Shown: in pieces, positions 1 through 12,040 of the stretch
How the letters are laid out: each line of letters starts with the position of its first letter
Position numbering within the stretch: position 1 is the stretch's first letter
Assembly (NCBI RefSeq): GCF_000143415.4
Contig: NW_003314337.1
Location: 373,036 to 437,035 of the forward strand
Source of the DNA: Selaginella moellendorffii
Taxonomy: Eukaryota; Streptophyta; Lycopodiopsida; Selaginellales; Selaginellaceae
Reading direction: 5' to 3'
Length of the DNA stretch: 64,000 nucleotides
Position numbers and translations under genes: made by a program
Notes under the pieces: model-generated
What the model saw: only the letters and a program-made list of their open reading frames with translations
Databases searched by the model: none
Told to the model about the DNA's origin: nothing

Positions 1-933
1 ATGGAGGTTGATGCTACTATTACTCAATTCAAAGACAAGGGTGAAGATATGGTCATAGCCATGATGTTTGCTGCTAAGTGTATGATGAAGTTGGTTATAC
101 TTATCAGTGTTGTCGGCGTTTTCTGGATTGACGGCCTCTATTTCCTAGGTGGAGACCTTGGTGTCAACATTTTATTGGTTCTGCTACAATGGAAGGTCTG
201 GACACTATAGCATATGTGATCATAGAATGAGATTTTGATATACTATCACTATGGATCCTTGAAACCTTGGGGGATAAATGGGGATAAAATAGCCATTAAA
301 ACTTCTTTCATCAAGCAATTTCCTCTTTTCTAGTTGGCTTAAGGGGAGAAAAATAGGGTGCACTATATGTAATATTAGAGAAAATAGCACAGGTTTGATT
401 CCCATTAATTAGTGACTACTTAAAAATATAATATACCCTTGAACAAGGTATATTTCTACCCCTAAATTTGAAACTGTACATATTGGGCATCTATGCGTAC
501 GTCCTTCCTCTTGTGTGTAGTACCCATGGACAGAAAATATATCGAATCATTGGAAAATATAGGATTCACTAGCTAACAAAATTCAATAGCAAGTGGATCA
601 CCAAGAAAACTCAATGATAACACATAACAATCAAACAATTTAGATAGCATGCTAAATAACTTATAAAAGACAACATCCAAACACTCATGTATTTTAAATA
701 TCACAATAGCCAATTTTAATAGATCTCAGTCAACAACACTAAGGAACGAGAGTTGCATAAGTAAGCGCCAACAACATCCTACTCAAACAATAAACCAATT
801 CAGAGCAAACCACAAATAATATGTGGTAATATGAAAAACCAAAAGCCATTAAAGAGAATAACTAACTATCATGAAAGATTATTAATCATCCCATTAATGA
901 AGAGATGCACAATCATTGTCGAAGAAAGAATCT
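1..933. other. AT-rich stretch without a recognisable gene
   Basis: No gene is supported here. An open frame at 1-210 (+) would encode a hydrophobic 69-residue peptide, but it starts at the window edge and matches nothing I recognise. The rest is AT-rich with dense stop codons. Given the retroelement debris just downstream it is probably transposon-derived intergenic DNA. Confidence 0.5.
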
Positions 934-1072
934 ACCTGTAAGCTCCTAAATTTGGACTTCCTAGGAGGTCACCCAACCCAGTACTATTCAAACCCAAGTC
1001 TTTCTTCGACTTGTAAGCTCCTAAATTCGGACTTCTTAGGAGGTCATCCAACCCAGTACTATTCAAACCCAA
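934..1072 (-). repeat. Tandem repeat (2 x about 75 bp) containing a 5S-rRNA-like 3' segment
   Basis: Two copies of one unit start near 937 and 1012. Read on the minus strand, each holds a segment (954-985 and 1029-1060) close to the 3' half of plant 5S rRNA: a GTACT block followed by TGACCTCCTAGGAAGTCC, i.e. the intermediate element and C box of the 5S internal promoter. The 5' half with the A box is absent, so this is not a functional 5S gene. Cassandra-type TRIM retrotransposons carry 5S-derived segments in their terminal repeats and are the likeliest source. The 5S comparison is from memory. Confidence 0.55.
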
Positions 1073-1252
1073 GGACATTTAACCCCAAGTATCCCAAGAC
1101 CCTTAACTGATTGAAAAAGGGGGTGCACTCTTATTCATGGGCCCTTTCCTTCTATATTTGAACCCTATAGACCATCTCTCAAGTTGTTTTCTTTGGTTGC
1201 TTATAATTCACCATGTTTCCCTACAAGTTCACGCCCTCGTGAACAGAAGCTA

Positions 1253-1307
1253 AGAGCCATAACTCTCTCGAGAGCCATAGCTCTCCCGAGAGCCATGCTC
1301 TCTTGAC
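1253..1307. repeat. Short tandem repeat, three units of about 18 bp
   Basis: Three imperfect copies of a unit built around AGAGCCATA and CTCTC follow one another. No coding or structural role is apparent; it lies in retroelement-like DNA. Confidence 0.5.
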
Positions 1308-1989
1308 ACCCTACCCCTTGGGTCGAGCCTAGTAGAAGCAAACTAGACCAGCCAAATGTCAATGAACATGTGGTGTGATTCCCCTAGCCAACTAACAAAG
1401 TCAGAGGAAGTTTACCTTTTATTCTATGATGATTTACCATAGGATAACCACGAAATGGAACCTAAACCTTCTATGTGCCACATGTCATATGCTATGTGCC
1501 ATATGCCATATGTCTAAAGGACAGTGGTGTGGAACCCGAGTTTCAAAGCCTTGGGCCACTAAACGAAAAAATGGTGCCAAACTTTTAAACATGGAGCCAA
1601 GGAGCAATAGCACTAGAGCATGGAACAACTCCCGAACATACAATCCAAAGAGCGAAGGAATAGGAGCGTGGAGTAATTTGGAAGTATCTAACATCCCAAT
1701 GCCAGGACTAGCACACAAAACAGAGCCAAACAGAGTCTAGCACTATTTCAACATATAGGTACTCCACTAGCTAGCATGGTGTGGGATTTGGGTTTAGACC
1801 CAAGCTAGATGTAGAACAAAAATAGACACACAAGCAGGAGGTAGAATATGCCTCAAGTTGGTTGGCTATGCCCAACCTACCCACTATCCTTACTACATAT
1901 TTGAAACCCCCACAGCCCCCCCTCCCAATTCCATTTGCCGTCCCTATTTGTGTCATGTGGCAGTGCTAGTTTTCATTTTTTATGGCAAT

Positions 1990-3235
1990 AGTTGTACACA
2001 TGCATGTGCACGGGATAAGGCAAACTTAGTTGTATGTGTGGGCAATCTTGAGCTTGGGTTGCAATCATTGCGGGTGGTGCCAAGGCAAGCTTTTGACTTC
2101 ATCCTTGGTATAGATTGATTGTAACGCAATCATGCAAAGTGTGATTTTAAGACTTTGCCCTTTTATCTTATACTTCTTTATATTTTATCCATTCCTCTCA
2201 CTTTTATACCTCTTCATCCTTTTATTTTTACCTTTGCTTTCATTACTTTTATCTCCCTATTACTTCTTCTTATGTTTTTTGTCTTGTTCCATCCTTCCCT
2301 TTTTTAATCCCTCTGATAATTTTTATGTTACAATATTTGACTGACTCATAAAAGAGTATGCCGATCTCTTTGAATTTGATCTATTGTTTAAGGCCAAAAT
2401 TGCCACACGTCATCCAATTCCAAATAGAGATGCTCGTCCAATCAAGAGTGGATTCTTTCGGATAATGATCTCACATTTATGGTTGAGGCATTTCATGTTT
2501 TGATATATCGATTGGGGATACACCACACTTTCACGAGTGATTATCATCTATAGTCAAACAGTTTGGTGAAATGGTTTATTCGGAAATTCAAAGGGATAAT
2601 CACAAAGTATATAAAATTTTAGCATTCGGATTGGGATAGTTATTTGCCGTCTCCTCGGTATGTATATATCATAAGGGTGTAGAGTTCTATTGGTGCTTCA
2701 CTATATAAACTCTTATATAGTCATGATCCAATATTACCAACAGAGTTAGGATTACCACAAGCTACCAATGTTAGGTCGTGGGATTAGTATTTGATATGCA
2801 TTCTTCCACTTATCCGAGCAAAGTCTACCAAACACCTAAACTATATACAAGTGGGACAACAATGGCACTATAACTTCTATTATCATCCACATGCGGAATA
2901 CAAAATGGATGACTTGGTGTTAATTTGTTTTCCCCATCTTACAGTATATGGTTTATCTAAGAGGCTTCTTGCTCAGTGAAAAAGACTATGTCAATTGGTA
3001 CAACAAGTTGAACCACAAGTTTATGAGGTTTGGCATGACGTCTAACAAACCAATCCTCTAGAAATTGTGCATATGCAATAGTTGAAATGTTTTGTACAAA
3101 GGGATCAAAAATAATTATTACCACTTACAAATCTACTGATGCCTCCTTTTGATATTCTTTTAGATCCCGGCCCATTTACAAGAGAACTTTGATGGCCTTC
3201 TATTATTCCAAGAGGAGGGGATGATATGAGGTTCA
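1990..3235 (+). mobile_element. Decayed Ty3/gypsy retrotransposon (pol fragments)
   Basis: Fragments in shifting frames follow the order of a gypsy polyprotein. Near 2075-2150 a peptide ending FDFILGID, then AKCDFKT, resembles the end of the aspartic protease (family pattern ILGMDWL...AxIDCKT). Around 2660-2770 SSIGASLYKLLYSHDPILPTE resembles the integrase catalytic-core end (YNxSxxxSPFxLLYGRDP.LP). At 2840-2935 the phrase YKMDDLVLI matches the integrase C-terminal FKVGDLVLL motif. Stops and frameshifts are frequent and most of the reverse transcriptase is missing, so the element is dead. No long terminal repeats were located. Confidence 0.65.
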
Positions 3236-4165
3236 AGTGTACGACTACAATGTCATTTACTAATATTAGCATAGTGGGATTTTAATAGCCATTGGATTGA
3301 TTTCAATTTGGACCATAAATTAAGGTTTTTGGGCGAATTGATATGCATATTTTCTTTATTTCCTTTCTATATTCCATGCACTTATAATATTAAGTAAATT
3401 TACTTTCTATTATGTGCTACTTTTTTATATTAAATATTTTATAGATACTACTTTAGTAGTAGTTAGATTCTAATCTTTTTTCTATCTTTACATTTTTAAG
3501 TTTTTGGAAGAAAAGAAAGTTTCAATTTAAACTTCTCTTCAAAAAGAAAAGAGAAAGTTAAATTTTTCTAAGTTTAAAGATAAAAAGGAACACACATTAT
3601 CCAAATAAAAAGCTTTTTGTCAAAAAATTCATTAATTAAAATTTTTTTTTCTTGAGAATCTTAAGGATGGAAGAATAGATAAATCAAACATAAATCAAAC
3701 ATAATATCACAAACATAAATCAAGGAGGAAATTAAAAAATGGCAATCCCATACAAGTAGAAAGCATTAACTTCTCTCTTTGTCCCCAGAGCTTCTTATTT
3801 TGATTGCTCTTCTTGTTGTCTCATCGCTTTCCTTTAGATACTTCACCAAATCTTGGAGAAACTTCTCTGGAACCCTATCTCCTTATCTTCTATCCAATCA
3901 TATGACAAGTAGAGTGCTAGCATGAAAGCTTGAGCAGCTCAAAAACAGGCAAATTTCCTGATCACTCCCATTCTATCCTTGCTTCACAGCTTTCATCATC
4001 TCCTGCTTCAGCCCGGATCCTAGATCTTCCTTCACGCCTTTCAGATCTACTACAATCCAGAAAGGACCATGGCTTTCCAAATGAATAAGCAAAATCGGCC
4101 AGCTGGAAAAATCAATATTTCGTGTTTAATAGCCCCCGGCAGAAACGCAGGTGGAACTTTTTAAC
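3236..4165. other. AT-rich intergenic DNA
   Basis: No gene seen. The first part is strongly AT-rich and may be the tail of the gypsy remnant. The stretch from about 3770 to 4165 is of more ordinary composition and probably includes the 3' region of the actin-related gene on the minus strand. Confidence 0.5.
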
Positions 4166-6802
4166 TCACTCGAGAACAGCGTTGTACCAAAAAGCCTGGG
4201 CATGAAGCGACAGAGAATCTTTGTATTTCTTCGAGGAACCCACGCGTAGGCCGCCGTCAATCCAGTCACTGCGCTGAATCCAAGACTCCCGAGAGAAGTC
4301 CAAAACTCCCAGCACCTATAGCACAAACCATTGAGGCTCAGACAAACATTTGCCAAATTCTTTTACCACTCCTCCTTTCCAAGAAAGTATGGAAGGATCA
4401 GCTCGATTTGATAGCACCTACACGAAATTTTTTATAGTGTGAGGACCTGAATTGGTTTCGATTCTGGTTACCTCAACTTTATCAATCCCTTCCTGGTGAG
4501 AAACTGTGTGGACAATTCTGCGTGCTACAAACGTAAGGGATTGATAAAACGAATCGAAATACGCACTTATCTTCAATAAATTCGGCAATGCCTGGTGTAG
4601 AGGCTACTCCTCCAACCTGTAAGGCGACTGACTCATGCTCGATTAGAAAAAAAAACGGAAGGCTTACCAGGAGGATACTTGAGAAAAACTTCATCTTTAA
4701 GTCCAAGCGACCTGTAAAATACCGGCAATGCTTAATGCGACTGAAGACTATAGTTACCCATTGATAGGACACTGCTGACAATGGCTTCATGTAGTCCTAG
4801 AAGAGAATTGCCAGATGGAGAAAGTGCAGAGCTATGACCGTTCGTAAATTGTTCATTGCTGAAGGCCGTCATTCCTGCCTCCACCGGGTCCACTAGCATG
4901 TCTTCGTGATCAGAATAGTACCTACATTATTTCTCTAGCTTTGGTTGATGGTCTCCCTTAAAGCTTACCAAGACCTCGGTGGAAACATACGTTCCTCGGG
5001 TGTAAGGAGTGACGGATAAAACAGGCCAGCAGGTGGCACCTGTTCGTAGACCATCAGAGACGAAAAACTTGAAGCAAATTCTTACATTGAGTGCGACTAA
5101 AGTAACTTTGTAAAGATCGGACTCGCCAGGGGTGCAAGAAAACACATCTGCCGTTGCAGTGAGATCACCGCCAACCTGCGCATACAGTCAGTGCGAGACA
5201 GTCGGGGAAAGACTTACACTTAAAGCACAGTGAGCTTGCTTTAGACGATCAAGCATTGTCATGTCCAAAGAATTAGTCAATGGATCGGTTTTTAGAAGGG
5301 GCCAGTTCCCGTGCCTTTGTTGGACCCATAAAAGACATCTTGATATGTCCTACAGTTCACATGAAGTTAGAAAAGCATGTGAACTCACATGATGTACCTC
5401 TCCACCATATGGAAGAATTTTCTGAGAGACTGATATAGACACACCGTCCTAACGGTAGAAAACAATTGAAGTTAAAACAGCGACAAAACATTTACGCAGC
5501 CTTGCCTCAACACAGATTATAGAAGTAACTTGAGCCCCCATTTGAACTACGCATGCAGATGAAACGCCATTTCCAAATGTAGCTGAAACGCATTCCTACA
5601 CTTAACGACATCAAACTAAAGCGTAAGGAAGCTGAAGAAGAGGTACCTGATGGACAACTACAGAGTGGAACTCTAAATCCCTCAGTAGAACCGAGACTAC
5701 CTCCTTAACTTCTGCAAGTAAGTTAGTAAGCATTTGGCGCTCCTTCTGATTAGACAAACCTCTATTGTCAAAAGTATCAGGAACAACGAGAACCGCAGAT
5801 AAGTTCCGTCGTCCCGCCTTGCTAATTAACATCTTTTCTGCCAGTACCCAGTTCCAAATAGCATACATATCGTCGCAAACCTATAAATATTTTAAGTAAA
5901 GCACAGAGATCGTAGTTGTAAATTTACCTGTTGCATGGGATACTGTGGCGAAACATTCAAGCGACCCCTGCACATTGGCCTTCTCAGCACATAAGGTTGA
6001 GAAGCTGGGATCCTTAAGGCCTCCTCTCCACATATACAGCGGCGATAAACAGGAGCGCATTCATCGTTAGCTACAGAGACAGATGAAGCACACTTCAAAC
6101 AGAGACGTCAAATTTCTCGTGAATACTACCCCTTTGCATACCTCGTTCCATTACTTGTGTCCATGGCAGCTCCAACTTCTTTTCTTGCTCACATTTTACA
6201 TACCCTCCTCGAACAACCTCTTCCTAAAGTAAAGCACAAATCTTAGTTGTCAAACCATGAAAAAGAGTAAACTACCTTCGAGACGTCCATGCCATTTGTG
6301 TCATTGCCAGGAACTCCTAACAAGGCTTCAACCTGGAGAGAGGATTCCATTTTGTTTAGAAGTCGAACGGCTTCAAACGAGTCACCTTAAGGCACATCTC
6401 TTCTCGATCTCTTCGTAAAACTGGTAGAGTGGCCTGTTATCAGCAATTAGCATGAAACCAAGAAAATGCGAAGGTAAAATAGTGCGGCTACATACCACTT
6501 GTTCACCTATAGCCCCATTTCTAGTCCCAGAATCCTCACATTTTCCGTTTCCCGCGGAATGCCAGGCAACACAATGCGGCACTACGACCGGATCTTGCCA
6601 CGATCCCAGCCCGACGCGAAGATTGGACGATCCTACAGCGCAGAATCCAGATTCCGGTCAATGCTGCAAATGAATCTGGAAATTTTTCCACACCTGGATT
6701 GATCACGACGAGCTCCAGGCCTCGCTCCGCGATAAGCTGGGTCGGCTGGAGTGATTTGTAGTAATCCATCGCCTTGGCGCCTCCTCCTCCGCCCTCGGCC
6801 AT
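4166..6802 (-). CDS. ARP9: Actin-related protein 9 (plant ARP9; Arp8-type)
   Basis: Multi-exon gene. The start at 6802 gives a glycine-rich leader, then MDYYKSLQPTQLIAERG and VVINPG, followed after a short intron by SSNLRVGLG and VPHCVAWH: the conserved N-terminus of plant ARP9. Later exons read CGEEALRI with NVSPQYPMQQ (near 5930-6030), SAVLVVPDTFDNR then EVVSVLLRDLEF (5660-5800), FGNGVSSACVVQMGAQ, LPYGGE with DISRCLLW (5280-5420), PPAGLFYPSLLTPEE (4970-5040) and a last exon ending AQAFWYNAVLE (stop 4166). All blocks occur in family order with no frame break. One intron (near 5509-5455) appears to use a GC donor. ARP9 is the plant counterpart of fungal/animal Arp8, a nuclear subunit associated with INO80 chromatin remodelling. 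That role is inferred from the family. Confidence 0.9.
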
Positions 6803-6997
6803 GGCCAAGAAATTCGAAGCCCTTGTAAAACCCTAGAAATAGGACAACTGCCCAAATGCCAGAAGCCCATAGGTTAAATGCCCCAATAGGCATTAAGGCA
6901 GAGATCTCTCTGTTTTGTTCTCTCTCCCTCACGCTCTTCCTCTTAGGTCTGTAAATACACGATCTTTTCTTCTCTGGCCGCCACCGCGATCGCGATT
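6803..6997. promoter_or_regulatory. Divergent promoter region, ARP9 / sterol C5-desaturase
   Basis: Only 195 bp separate the two start codons, so this must hold both core promoters and 5' leaders. An AAACCCTA-type telo-box lies near 6828-6836, typical of plant housekeeping promoters. No TATA box was convincing. Confidence 0.5.
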
Positions 6998-8303
6998 ATG
7001 GCGCTGCCCCTTCTCTCCCTCGCGATCCTGTCCTCCTTCGTCTTCGCAGCTTCCGCAAGCAATCACACATGGAGCGGCGGCGGCGGCGGCGGCGGCAGCA
7101 TCGACCAAGCCCGGCTGCGATTGTTCTTGGAGGAGACGGCCTGGTACAATCATCTGGTGCTGCGACCGCTGGCTCTCCACTTCGATTCCATGCCGCATGC
7201 TCTCCGGACATGGCTTCGCAACTACATCGCGGGGCTCATCGTCTACTTCCTCTCGGGCGGCCTCTGGTGCCTCTACATTTACTGGTGGAAGCCCCGGATC
7301 TATTTCCCAAACGGTATGATTTGTTCCTGGTAAGGCCCTGATCTAGGCTGCTCATCCTAGGATCTTTCTTGAAATTCATGCGTCCTAGATCCAAGAATTC
7401 CTGGAAATTTCCAAGACTCTTAAGCTTCCTTGAGCTAGAGGCAGGATTTTGGGCTTGCTAGTCCGTGATTCATAGAAATCGAGTCTTAGAACCCTCTCTC
7501 TATCATTCTAGATCGGGATTTTTTTTGTTTCTAACATTGAGCATTGTTCTTGCAGGAGGGATTCCAAAGCCGGAGCCAATATGGCTCCAGATCAAAGTGT
7601 CGATGAAGGCGATGCCACTCTACACGCTGCTCCCGACGGTGTCCGAGTACATGGTGGAGAGAGGCTGGACCAAATGCTTCCCTCGAATTAGCGACGTGGG
7701 CTTCCCCACCTACATTGTCCTGTCGCTCACGTACTTGGTGGTGGTGGAGTTTGGCATCTACTGGATGCACCGTGGTCTTCACGACATCAAGCCTCTCTAC
7801 AAGCTACTCCACGCGACGCATCACATTTACAACAAGCAGGACACACTGTCGCCATTCGCGGGTAAGAAAAACTTTCTTCTTTGCAAAGTTAGCTAGCAAT
7901 CTCTTGAGTATCTAGATGCAAAGCTAGCTAGCAGTATCTCGAGTATAGATGCAGAGTTAGCTAGCAATCTCTCGAGTATAGATGTCTGATGAGTATGTGA
8001 TTACTACTCCAAACAGGGCTGGCGTTCCACCCGATCGACGGGATTTTGCAAGCGCTACCGCACGTCCTGGCGCTGTTCGTGGTGCCGATGCATTTCTTCA
8101 CTCACGAGTTTTTCTTGTTCCTCGAAGGCATCTGGACGACCAACATCCACGATTGCATCGATGGGGAAGTGTGGCCGATAATGGGAGCCGCATACCACAC
8201 CATCCATCACACGACTTACAAGCACAACTACGGCCACTATACGGTGTGGATGGACTGGATGTGCGGGACACTGAACGAACCAGCTCGGCCAAAGGAGGCG
8301 TAG
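6998..8303 (+). CDS. DWF7: Delta7-sterol C5(6)-desaturase (STE1/DWF7/ERG3 type)
   Basis: Three exons, 6998-7313, 7556-7861 and 8017-8303, joined by GT-AG introns in matching phase, give 302 residues. The protein is an ER membrane di-iron oxygenase of the fatty-acid-hydroxylase family. The three histidine clusters are visible: HRGLH, then HATHH (exon 2), then HTIHH with HNYGH (exon 3). HPIDG follows the second cluster as expected. It introduces the C5 double bond into delta7-sterols (episterol-type), late in plant sterol and brassinosteroid-precursor synthesis. The N-terminus begins with a hydrophobic segment and a run of glycines encoded by GGC repeats (7074-7097), a low-complexity insertion not expected in the family. 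It is divergently paired with ARP9. Confidence 0.93.
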
Positions 8304-8544
8304 AAAGCTCGAAGCTTCGTTTGTGAGATATCTCCTTTACTTTTTTCACTTTCTAAGCCTTTTGTTCGTTATTTCTTTGTTCTCTTCTTTTCCTGCAGCT
8401 GGGCAATTCGCTCATAAATTATCAAGCTCGTCCCCTGTTGAGATACGTTTTGTTCATTAGTTTGGAGGCTGCATATTTTTCTAAGCCAGCATACGACGGC
8501 TTTCAAAGAAACTAAAATAAAAGGAAAGGGACATCATGATTCAA
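8304..8544. other. Intergenic spacer between convergent stops
   Basis: 240 bp between the desaturase stop and the WAT1-type stop on the other strand. It presumably holds both 3' UTRs and polyadenylation signals; nothing else is seen. Confidence 0.5.
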
Positions 8545-10074
8545 TCAAGGATGATAAAAAATATTCAAACAATGGAATGACAGCAGGCTTGCAAAGATTC
8601 CATCGAGGAATAAATTATTCGTTGACGGCCACCTCGATTTGGCTACGCGGCCTCGGCAGCACTGTCCTGTTGTGCAAAACAGTGCTTCCCAATTGACAAG
8701 CTTTGGTGAATTCCTTACCTTGCGCAAGAGAGGCTTTTGCAAAGAGTTATCTTTCTTTTCCTTGGACTGTCCCCATATCAATAAATACAAGCCCGAGACG
8801 ACGAGTGCAGCTCCCACCATGCTGCGAAAACGAACAAAATGTAATTATCAGGCTTGGATTGCATGTATCCAACACCGTCTTACCTTCCTAGTCGAAATCC
8901 TTCTCTCAAGAAGAGAAAACTCAGCACTGCAACAGCCACTGTCTCGAGGGGCTGATACGCCGCTACTGTCACTGGGCCGCATCGTTTAATTCCCCACGAC
9001 TGTATCGCAGAGACCAACCCCGAGGCGACTACACCCTTCAAAGAAAACAAACAAAGAGAGCTCAAACCGCGGAGAGAAGAGGAAATCCAAACGACTTACA
9101 GCATATACAACTGTAATGGTGGCCGACGTTGAATTTAGCTTCCACCTCGAGAAGTTGCGATCGATCATAAGAGCCAGGATGGCGAGCTCAATGCAACCGA
9201 TTCCAATCGATATAGAAGCGATGGATAGCGGAGCAGGAAATGTCTTCATGAGTTGCGCCTGTTGTGGACATGAACCGTCGGCTTTAAGATCACCAAAGAT
9301 CTACAATTAAATACCTGTAAGATCAGGAAGATGGCAAAAGACAGGAACGCTGCCGTCAGGATCACAACGCCTAGATTCCATGAGCTGAAGTGAAACCCAT
9401 GGAGCAAGCGATTGCCTGGAGAAGGCGGCCGTATGATCTCTGCTCCTCTGTAGAGGGACATTATCAGTGCACCAGTAACTCCGAAAGTAGTCCCAAGAAT
9501 CTTAGCTTGTCCTTCTCGAGTTCTAAGCTTTACTCGCTCTATTCTGCAAAAAGGAAGAATTATAAGCAACATCATAGTGTGGTGCATACCCGATAAAGTA
9601 AGATATTAGGAAAGTGAAGACAGGCATCGAGTTCCTGTAGGCTGAAGTGAAGGAAGCCGATGTGTATCTCAGGCCCAATATATAGCTCATCTGGTTGCCA
9701 AGGATCCTGCATCAGTCAATACACAAGCTTGAATATCACTAGAAAGCAAAGAAGTACTGTGTACCCGATCGTCCCGAGACACAGAAACATCGGAAGTTGT
9801 GCCCACTCTAGCTTTGGTCGCTCGTTTCTGCAGGAAATGCAACTTCTTTGACGCTTGCACCACCAAATCTGTGAGCTATATACCTCTCCAACCAGTAAGC
9901 AAGCGGTGCCAGCACCAGGAAAGCAATCGCGTTCCTGTATACTGGGAAAACAAAAGGACTGAAGCCATCGATGAGAAGATTCCGGGTCAGTATCTCAAAC
10001 CCGGCAAACCCAAGCTGCAAGACCACAAGAGCCGCGTGAACCTTGAGCTTCTCAAAGAGATCGATTGGTTGCAT
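8545..10074 (-). CDS. WAT1-related / nodulin MtN21-type EamA transporter
   Basis: Multi-exon membrane protein starting MQPIDLFEKLKVHAAL at 10074. The first exons carry LQLGFAGFEILTRNLLIDG and YRNAIAFLVLAPLAYWLER, the signature opening of plant drug/metabolite transporters (family pattern ...YRxxIAxxxLxPfAyflER). Further exons show NQMSYILGLRYTSASFTSA, TSAYRNSMPVFTF, then the second EamA half with ASISIGIGCIELAILAL, SGLVSAIQSWGIKRCGPV and AAYQPLETVAVAVLSFLFLRE. Ten transmembrane helices in two repeats are expected. The end SGLYLLIWGQSKEKK plus a tail to stop 8545 is also typical. Family members move amino acids, auxin or other metabolites at the plasma membrane or tonoplast; the substrate cannot be read from sequence. 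Splice sites are normal and no frame break was seen. Confidence 0.88.
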
Positions 10075-10189
10075 GGCTTTGAAAACAAGTAATTCCCACC
10101 GTCTACCCCTGGAGCTCGTTTCGAAGAACCGGCCCCCACCCAAATATTATCATCCCTGTTCTTGTCTGCGACCTCGTTCCTATCCTCTC

Positions 10190-11215
10190 CTACCTTTGCC
10201 ACCATGAGGAACAAGTGACAGCTGGTCTTGATGGACAGACATGTGTTCCGCTGGAAGATTTGTTGGTAAAAGCAGTTATGACTCGCAGCCCGATCCACTG
10301 TAGAGCCAAAATACCAGCAATCGCTAGAGTCTGCCATTTGGACACTGTCGCCGAAGGCTGCTGCTGCTGCTGCATGTCCTGCGGCGGCTCGAAGGCGTTG
10401 GAAGAATTTGTCAGTGCTAGGCCCAGGCTGCCCACTGATATGACTCCACTTGGAGCCTCATCCATTGCCTGGAACTCGATAGCGTGAGGCTCGGCCTGGC
10501 ACACTGCAAAAGTTCCCGATGAGAATTTGAAACTAGATAGCAATATCAAGAATGCACCGCTGGATGATGCAGGCATTGAAGCACGAAGTTAGGAGATCAT
10601 GATTCAAGAGATTGCAATCCCACCATCTTTGTAGAATGAAACTACCAACGATGCAGACAGCGAAAATGGCAGAGAGACTGCCGAAGCTACTGTTAATCAT
10701 CGATGCTATCAACAAAGAGAAAAAGCTTGCTAGAAACTAAGAAAGCACCACCTTCAATGAATAGGATGACAGGCATTTGGAATGCATGGAAAAGAAGAGA
10801 ACTTTACCTCCGAGAGGACTATCAGCGGAAGAGCAATTGACATCGAGGCAGTAGGGACCCGGCTTGAGGCCTGTGAAGACGAGCGTCGCGCTAGGTTGGA
10901 ATTCCCGGACAACGTTTTCGAAATCGCTGGCATTGTAGAAAAGAAACACACGGCACGATGCCTTGCACTCGTCATCCGCGATCGCGATCGAGACCGTGTA
11001 CACTGCCTGCGGGAACTCCAACTCTACGGGCAACACGAAATATTTCAGCGTTACAAGCAAAAGATGCGAAGAAAGAGCGCTTCACTCTCGTAATCTTGCG
11101 CGCGGCCGGAGCGCCACACCTGATCACAAGCTACATTCTCAAGACATCATCCGATCTTCCCGCTGCGTACCAGAGAAACAACGAGAAAGGCCGCCATCGC
11201 CATCGTCATGGCCAT
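10190..11215 (-). CDS. Uncharacterised protein with signal peptide and C-terminal hydrophobic segment
   Basis: Proposed exons on the minus strand. A first exon from ATG 11215 encodes a hydrophobic leader (MAMTMAMAAFLVVSL). A second (about 11030-10810) encodes a domain beginning LEFPQAVYTVSIAIADDEC, with paired cysteines and a fibronectin-like phrase LVFTGLKPGPYCLDVNC. A short third exon near 10690 is followed by a last exon (about 10503-10190) with EPHAIEFQAMDEAPSG, a glutamine run encoded by CAG repeats, a hydrophobic segment (TLAIAGILALQWIGL) and a stop at 10190. I recognise no family. A small secreted or single-pass protein with a beta-sandwich-like domain is an inference. The exon chain is phase-consistent but unproven. 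Confidence 0.5.
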
Positions 11216-11293
11216 CGAAGAAAGCAAGATTAGGGTTCTTGAGTAAACAAAGAACTTCTTTCTATTTAGCGAAGAGCAAAGTGCGCTCGATTG

Positions 11294-12040
11294 TCAATCA
11301 TCGTCGGAATCATACTTACCATACTTGTTCCTCATCCGCATGAAATCCTTGGGGTAGCCGCTGCGCTCCGCCTCCTCCTCCGCTAGCCTCTTCGTGCTCT
11401 TGAGCACCGCCTTCATGTCCACCACCGCGTACACCTTCTTGGGATCCAACTCCGCGAGCTCGCGGGTGATGTTCCCCGGCTCGTCCGGAAGCATCACTCC
11501 AAACGCACTTGCCTTGTCAAGCATGCTCTCGAACTCCTTCTGGTTCTGGAATTTGAGCTGCATCGCGCGACCCAAGCTTACCAGCGTGATGGGCACATTC
11601 TTGTTGTCAAATCTGGGCTTGGGCGGTGGCGGCGGTGGCGGCGGCGGAGGAACGTAGTACTCTTGCTGCTGCTGCTCCTGCTGGGATTGATAGGGAGGAG
11701 GAGACGAGTACTCGGCGTCGTAGATCGGTCCTCCGGGAGAGTAATCTTCGTAGGAATTGTTGCTTGGATCGGTGAAGTCCTCCGCTTCGGCGTAATCCTC
11801 TCCTCCCTGGGGCGCAAAGCCCTGGCCGCCTTGATCGGAACCCTGTCCCTGAGAAGAAAAATTCCCCTGGCCTTGAAATCCCTGGCCCTGGGGAGATGGA
11901 GCGCCTTCAGGAGGAGGAGGGGCCGTAAATCCTTGGCCCTGAGCAGCCGCATTGCAATATCCTGCCTGGAATCGCTTGGCCACCGCCAATCCCGTCGCCC
12001 GCCGCCGCAACAGCGCCCTCGCCAAGCCCCCAATCGCCAT
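11294..12040 (-). CDS. Mitochondrial-type protein of unknown family, long paralogue with QGQG/proline-rich region
   Basis: Intronless, 248 residues. The N-terminus (MAIGGLARALLRRRATGLAVAKRFQAG) is arginine-rich without acids, like a mitochondrial presequence. Residues about 35-140 are low complexity: QGQGF-type repeats, acidic tyrosine-rich stretches and a run of about ten prolines. The last 105 residues (from FDNKNVPIT) form the conserved part, ending in an acidic DSDDD tail. The same domain makes up nearly all of the gene at 12142-12573 on the opposite strand, so the two are head-to-head paralogues. I cannot assign the domain to a named family; function unknown. Confidence 0.8.
   Translation of the reverse strand: MAIGGLARALLRRRATGLAVAKRFQAGYCNAAAQGQGFTAPPPPEGAPSPQGQGFQGQGNFSSQGQGSDQGGQGFAPQGGEDYAEAEDFTDPSNNSYEDYSPGGPIYDAEYSSPPPYQSQQEQQQQEYYVPPPPPPPPPPKPRFDNKNVPITLVSLGRAMQLKFQNQKEFESMLDKASAFGVMLPDEPGNITRELAELDPKKVYAVVDMKAVLKSTKRLAEEEAERSGYPKDFMRMRNKYGKYDSDDD

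Noticed and set aside
10190-10576. CAG-rich ORF as a stand-alone gene
   Set aside because: Its start lies in what looks like an intron, and a splice acceptor at about 10504 links it to upstream exons of the secreted-protein gene.
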